The notes under the pieces: model-generated | Database searches by the model: none | The model's input: only the letters and a program-made list of their open reading frames with translations | Told to the model about the DNA's origin: nothing | Program-made: the position numbers and the translations under genes | Origin: Auriscalpium vulgare | Lineage: Eukaryota; Basidiomycota; Agaricomycetes; Russulales; Auriscalpiaceae | Assembly: GCA_019915015.1 (NCBI GenBank) | Contig: JAHBBC010000005.1 | Span: 1,736,001 to 1,800,000, forward strand | Direction of reading: 5' to 3' | DNA length: 64,000 nucleotides | Shown here: piece by piece, positions 59,993 through 64,000 of the stretch | Layout: the number at the start of each line of letters is the position of its first letter | Position numbering within the stretch: the first letter of the stretch is position 1

Positions 59993-60531
59993 TGCGTATA
60001 TCAGGTTTTCAGCAATGAGATCAGAAGCTTCTCATTGACAGTCAATCGGGCTGTCCCATTGCTTCAGTGGCGACAATGCGGGTCCGATGTCAACTGTAAA
60101 TTTTTAGTGCAGGGCAAATAGAAAAAGATGGAAGACGACGAGCGGTATTACGCGCGACACTTTCTCCAAGCCGTTCCCAGATCGCTTGTTTCAACGATAC
60201 TCTGTGTCAGAAGACGTCTGCCGGCACAGTGCCCTGAGGTTATTTCAATCGTGGATACGATCCGAAACTCTATGTAACTTTTCTCAACACGTTGGCAGCA
60301 ACAGCCTCATCCCATCGATCGCTCACGGTGAGGACATAATATGGTTTGAGAAGGCAACACCGATGATCTCTTTTTGAGAGCGAATTGTAAATGACACTAT
60401 TGGTACAACCCACGCCATGATAGCCTTGAGCGGGCGACAACGATACACCTCAAGGCAGGGTACCGCTCCTACTCCGAGACCTCAACACCGCACAGGCAGA
60501 TGCTTCGGAAGAGCACCTGAGTTCGACAGTT
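59993..60531. other. Intergenic region
   Basis: About 540 bases after VPS11; A/T-rich 3' flank, nothing else seen. Confidence 0.35.
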
Positions 60532-61019
60532 AGCCGATATTCGTCGTGAAATGGTGGCCACATACGTAGAAACGAGAGATAAACCCAGAGCGGGGAGTAT
60601 CTCCGGCGGCCACTTCCTTCATCGCCGGCGCAGTGTCTGAGTCACGGGTGAGACCCACGTCCGGGTTGGGCTCCTGGATAATGGACTACATGTATTTAGT
60701 GTACTTATCAAGGACGTCGAAACTGTATTACCGCGACCGTCGACTGCGGCGGAGTCGCCGGGCTTGGTTCCTGGGCGACTTGCCCAGCGGCGGCGATCTG
60801 CCAGTGAACAAGAAGCAGCCATTAATATCCAGCTGGAGTCAGGCCATGACAACTCACGGCCTGAATCTCTTCTCTCTTTGAGAGCTTCATCCTTGGGTAA
60901 GGATAGAAGCGGTGGAGGTGTGAGTGCCGATAGGCCGGAAGCCTGAGGCTGCTCATGGCGTACAGTGATTCGTCAACCGTCGAATGGTCCGGAGGGACCT
61001 GCAGGGGGCTAAGGCTCAT
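60532..61019 (-). CDS. Tentative small three-exon gene of unknown function
   Basis: Start MSLSPLQVPPDHSTVDESLY at 61019; exon 1 ends LSKREEIQA. An intron (gtgagt...actggcag) leads to IAAAGQVAQEPSPATPPQST and VAV. A second intron (gtaata...ttatccag) leads to EPNPDVGLTRDSDTAPAMKE and ends near NIG with a stop about 60532. All junctions are phase 0 and the sites are good, giving roughly 125 residues. The frame is also open upstream of the chosen Met, so the start may be earlier. No family, signal peptide or membrane segment recognised. Confidence 0.33.
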
Positions 61020-63598
61020 GGTGGGGAGTGGACGAGGGGGTGTAAGTGACGGGGGAATGGTATACGCAGCGGCATTTTGAGGGTTTGAGGAGACAACTTC
61101 GACCGCTCGAAGCTGCAGAACGCCGTTAATGAGCAGCCGGAAGCCGAAGACCCGTAGGCCGTAGCCTGTTTTGGGCCCGTAGGCGCGTCCGCGCGATTGG
61201 CGGTGGACCAATTCGGACTCGGAGGTTAGCGTCAACAGGTACAACCCAAGTCAACAGAACCTGCCTTTGAATGATCATCAATAGCATGCATGTCCCATGC
61301 TCCTGGTGAGAGCGAGAGGAAGGTGTGAGGACAGGTGTATCACCGCGGAAACTGGGGGGAACACTTTACAGTACTACTAGCCGAGGCTTGAACAACACTG
61401 TCACCACCCCCATCCGCGCCGCGGTAGTCCGCCGTTCTACACCCTCAACGGCTGGACCCGCTGGACCTCCCTTCAGTCCGTATGAAAGACATGGTCATGG
61501 AGCCGAATTATCGCAGGCGGAGATGCCAGCAGTGCGTGCTTCCCGTCATTCAACATCACTGGACTCGCATGGACTCGGTCAGTGAAAATCCGATGAACAC
61601 ACATAAATCCTAACGCGCAATGCTCATGCAGCATCCTCCTCGGGTGTTGGAACGGCTAGGATAGTGAGAGGTATCAGCAGGAGAGGAGTCAGCAAGGTGA
61701 GTGTTCTTGTCGGCCATGGCCATGTGGCGACGACGACCTGGTCCCTTTTAGCCACTCTACTACCTTGAACACAGGAAATTGGTGGATGCATTGCTCACCG
61801 TAGAATGCAGAGGCAAGCAAGAATTTTCGCTGGCCCCGGGAAGCTATACACTGGCAGCTAGTCATCGTCAATCTCGAAGATAAACCAAGATATACCCGAA
61901 ACACTTCTCCAGTTGCGGTCCTTCAAGACCACCCTTCCCTTGCAGAAGTAAGCTTTCACCACTGGTTCCGGTCATAGGAACATGCCATCCTTCGCCTCGT
62001 CGAACGCTAACTCTGGTAGCGTAGCACGAGGCTATGAAAGAATTGCATGGTTGATGGTACACCTGGTGCTTCGCTCGAACCTTTTCAAGCAGTAAACTGT
62101 TAATCTCTAGTGAGTGCCGTCCTCCGCCGTCCGCGACCCCTCTTGAAGTCCAGAGTTACACTATACGGGCGCTTATGAAACGGGAGCGCCCGGAATGAAG
62201 GCCCACTGACCGGCAATTTCTTCTCGTATGTATTTCGCACTGTGTTCGACCCAGATTAATAATAACACGTAGCTTGGATTCAAGTTGTCCACTCCTGCGT
62301 ATAGCGTGGTCGAAGACGCGATAATGATTGAGTGGCACCGCTTCCTCTTCTGCTGCCTGCGAGAAGCTTTCTTCTCGAGCGCCTTCCGATGAAGTCTAAA
62401 AGGGTGACGCGAGAGAGCTGGAGATTGATGATAGGAGGATCTATATCTCTCTGACGCTTGTAGTCAGCTCTCGAGGTTCGCAATCACAGGAAGTGCTTTC
62501 ATACTAAACAAGCCCGTACGAGCGATAAAGAGAGCTTCCTGGTGGCTTCGACGCGGATCTTGGGGCAGAGCCGCAGAATCACATTCAAAACCGGTGTCCT
62601 CAGCAAAAAGGAGGTTGTTTCGAAGCTAACTGAGCGTCCGGAGGAGAGCGACAAGTGAAGGTAGGTTGAAAGGAAAGGCGTGACTCGGACTGACTCTCAC
62701 TGAGGTGATGGGATTTCCCCTCCAGGGCCGATCGGACGACGTACTAGTCCTTCGCCTTGCCTTCGCCTCTTCAACTCGACATTGCGAAAATTGACAGCGC
62801 AGTTTGGCATTTATCCCAAGCTCAACTCAAACCTTCGGCTTTGATTGAAACGGTGTCCGAGTCCTCAGCTTGCAATCGCCGTGCCACCATGCGCCGCTAA
62901 ATCGACTCTTCCGTTGTCTCTTGCAAATGCCACCACCATCATTGATTCATTCCTCCTCGTTCCACGCGACACATCCCCTGCCACCCGGGACTCCACGGCC
63001 GCGTTTCCCATAACCTGCAGCCCCGTCGCAACCCATCTTCTTGTTGGCGTCCCCGATGCACAGGCGGCGTTCGCGTCTCGGACTTGCTTTGCTCTCGTAG
63101 GCGCATCTGCCAGTGGACTCGGCCTCACATCGCATGCTGCTTTGTTCCTGAATCGCTCACACCCTGCCGACCAGCAGGATCGATGATAGGGAATGAAGAT
63201 TGAGCCACCGACTCGGTCTATCGATGACGAGCGAGACCCGTGACAATATCCGTACGTGTTAGTCTCAGGTGCAGTCGCTCCTACATTCGCCGTTCTGCGG
63301 CGTTCACAGCGCTTAACATGTCGTCCATTGAAAGGCAGCCGTACTGGCAGAGAGAAGGGGCAGCCGGAAACGCGCCGGCGGCGGCCATACAGCCAATTAA
63401 CATTTAGGCTGCATGTACTTACGAGTGTCGCTGATCCGGTGCTACATTGTTCGCCGTAGGCACTTCTCCCGAGGTAATGAGTCCGAGACGCTGCGGATTC
63501 CCGGCACGACGTCCTCTTCATTTCGCTAATGCGCTATCAAACCGCAGAATCACCGCTCCCTCTATCGGCCTGCTCTCTTGTCGCCCTTGGTACGATAA
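61020..63598. other. Gene-poor region, no gene recognised
   Basis: 2.6 kb before APN1's 3' end. Open frames (up to 218 codons on minus at 62865-63521) have no motif and no splice logic. No repeat, tRNA or transposon signature seen by eye. Confidence 0.4.
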
Positions 63599-64000
63599 TC
63601 AACCATCCTCCTCGGAACTCTTGGCGTCGTTCCCGACCTTCTTTCGCCTCTTGACATTTTTGCCACTCGTGGTCTTCACGCTCGCTTTGAATGCGGCTCG
63701 CACCGCCGCCTCGCCCTCCGCCAGCGCCTGATCCGGGCTGTCGTTGCCTGCCAACATGTGCAACACCGAAATCTCTGCACGCCACATGTCCTCGCATTCG
63801 TGCGATGGCGTCTCGAGCACAAGCGGGATGCCTTGCGTGCGCGGGTCCGAGACTATATGGGAAAATGCTGGAAGGGCCAGCTCGCCACTGAGATAGAACA
63901 GGTTAGAGAAGACGGCGCAAGAGCCGTTCACAAATACGCACAGTCCCAGGTTCTCGTGTCGGTCCTTTTTGGAACCGCAACTTGTCTTCGAGTCGTTTAG
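63599..64000 (-). CDS. APN1: AP endonuclease 1 (endonuclease IV family), 3' end
   Basis: The gene enters from the right edge. The exon at the edge reads LNDSKTSCGSKKDRHENLG on minus, the family signature (HLNDSK...GSxxDRHENLGxG). An intron (gtgcgt...atctcag, about 63883-63938) joins it to GELALPAFSHIVSDPRTQGI and PLVLETPSHECEDMWRAEIS, then a Lys-rich tail (GKNVKRRKKVGNDAKSSEED) with stop at 63599. Endonuclease IV cleaves abasic sites in base excision repair; the Glu in PLVLETP and the His and Asp residues of DRHENLG bind the three zinc ions. The basic tail probably carries the nuclear signal. The N-terminal barrel is outside the window. Confidence 0.93.
   Translation of the reverse strand, partial: LNDSKTSCGSKKDRHENLGLCVFVNGSCAVFSNLFYLSGELALPAFSHIVSDPRTQGIPLVLETPSHECEDMWRAEISVLHMLAGNDSPDQALAEGEAAVRAAFKASVKTTSGKNVKRRKKVGNDAKSSEEDG

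Noticed and set aside
62865..63521. 218-codon minus-strand frame near APN1
   Set aside because: Arg/Ser/Cys-rich, no motif and no splice logic; the opposite strand has an equally long open frame, as expected by chance.

Overview
The window is nuclear DNA from a basidiomycete fungus, most likely an Agaricomycete. The genes are compact and mostly cut by many 47-63 nt GT-AG introns. Coding GC is fairly high. Several families are typical of mushroom-forming fungi: the F-box architecture, a Crinkler-like NTPase-nuclease, a RecQ-like helicase C-terminus and a eqolisin protease. Species cannot be told from the sequence.

Layout. 1-24 kb is core genome with one unusual gene: the 3' end of a HEL2/ZNF598 ubiquitin ligase, an MDR oxidoreductase, a TFIIIC (Sfc6/Tfc6-like) subunit, a very large gene with two metzincin protease domains in tandem, a ZNF207/BuGZ-like zinc-finger protein, a basic nuclear protein, adenylosuccinate synthetase (ADE12), a 73-aa orphan gene and SCD6/LSM14. 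Two SCD6 introns carry copies of a box C/D snoRNA predicted to guide 18S rRNA methylation.

24.4-35.0 kb is a tandem triplication (about 2.9 kb per unit) of a lineage-specific C2H2 zinc-finger gene. The right-hand unit ends in the intact COA1 gene; the other two units end in a relic of COA1's last exon, which shows how the array formed. The middle unit is split by a 1,826-bp Mutator-like element with perfect 147-bp terminal inverted repeats, a 9-bp target duplication and captured gene fragments, one clearly from an ARO8-type aminotransferase.

35-50 kb mixes core and accessory genes: COA1, a secreted glutamic (A4) protease, an unknown protein, a RecQ-like protein missing the second helicase lobe, a fragment of an F-box gene, an intron-containing tRNA-Val(AAC), COX16, SKN7 (HSF domain plus response-regulator receiver) and ATP18. 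COA1, COX16 and ATP18 all serve mitochondrial respiration.

50-56 kb is accessory: a Crinkler-like P-loop NTPase/nuclease gene and the full-length F-box gene whose fragment lies at 42.5 kb. 56-64 kb holds VPS11 (HOPS/CORVET), one tentative small gene, a gene-poor stretch, and the 3' end of APN1 (endonuclease IV) running off the right edge. Exon limits are by eye from GT/AG sites and family resemblance; none was checked by alignment.
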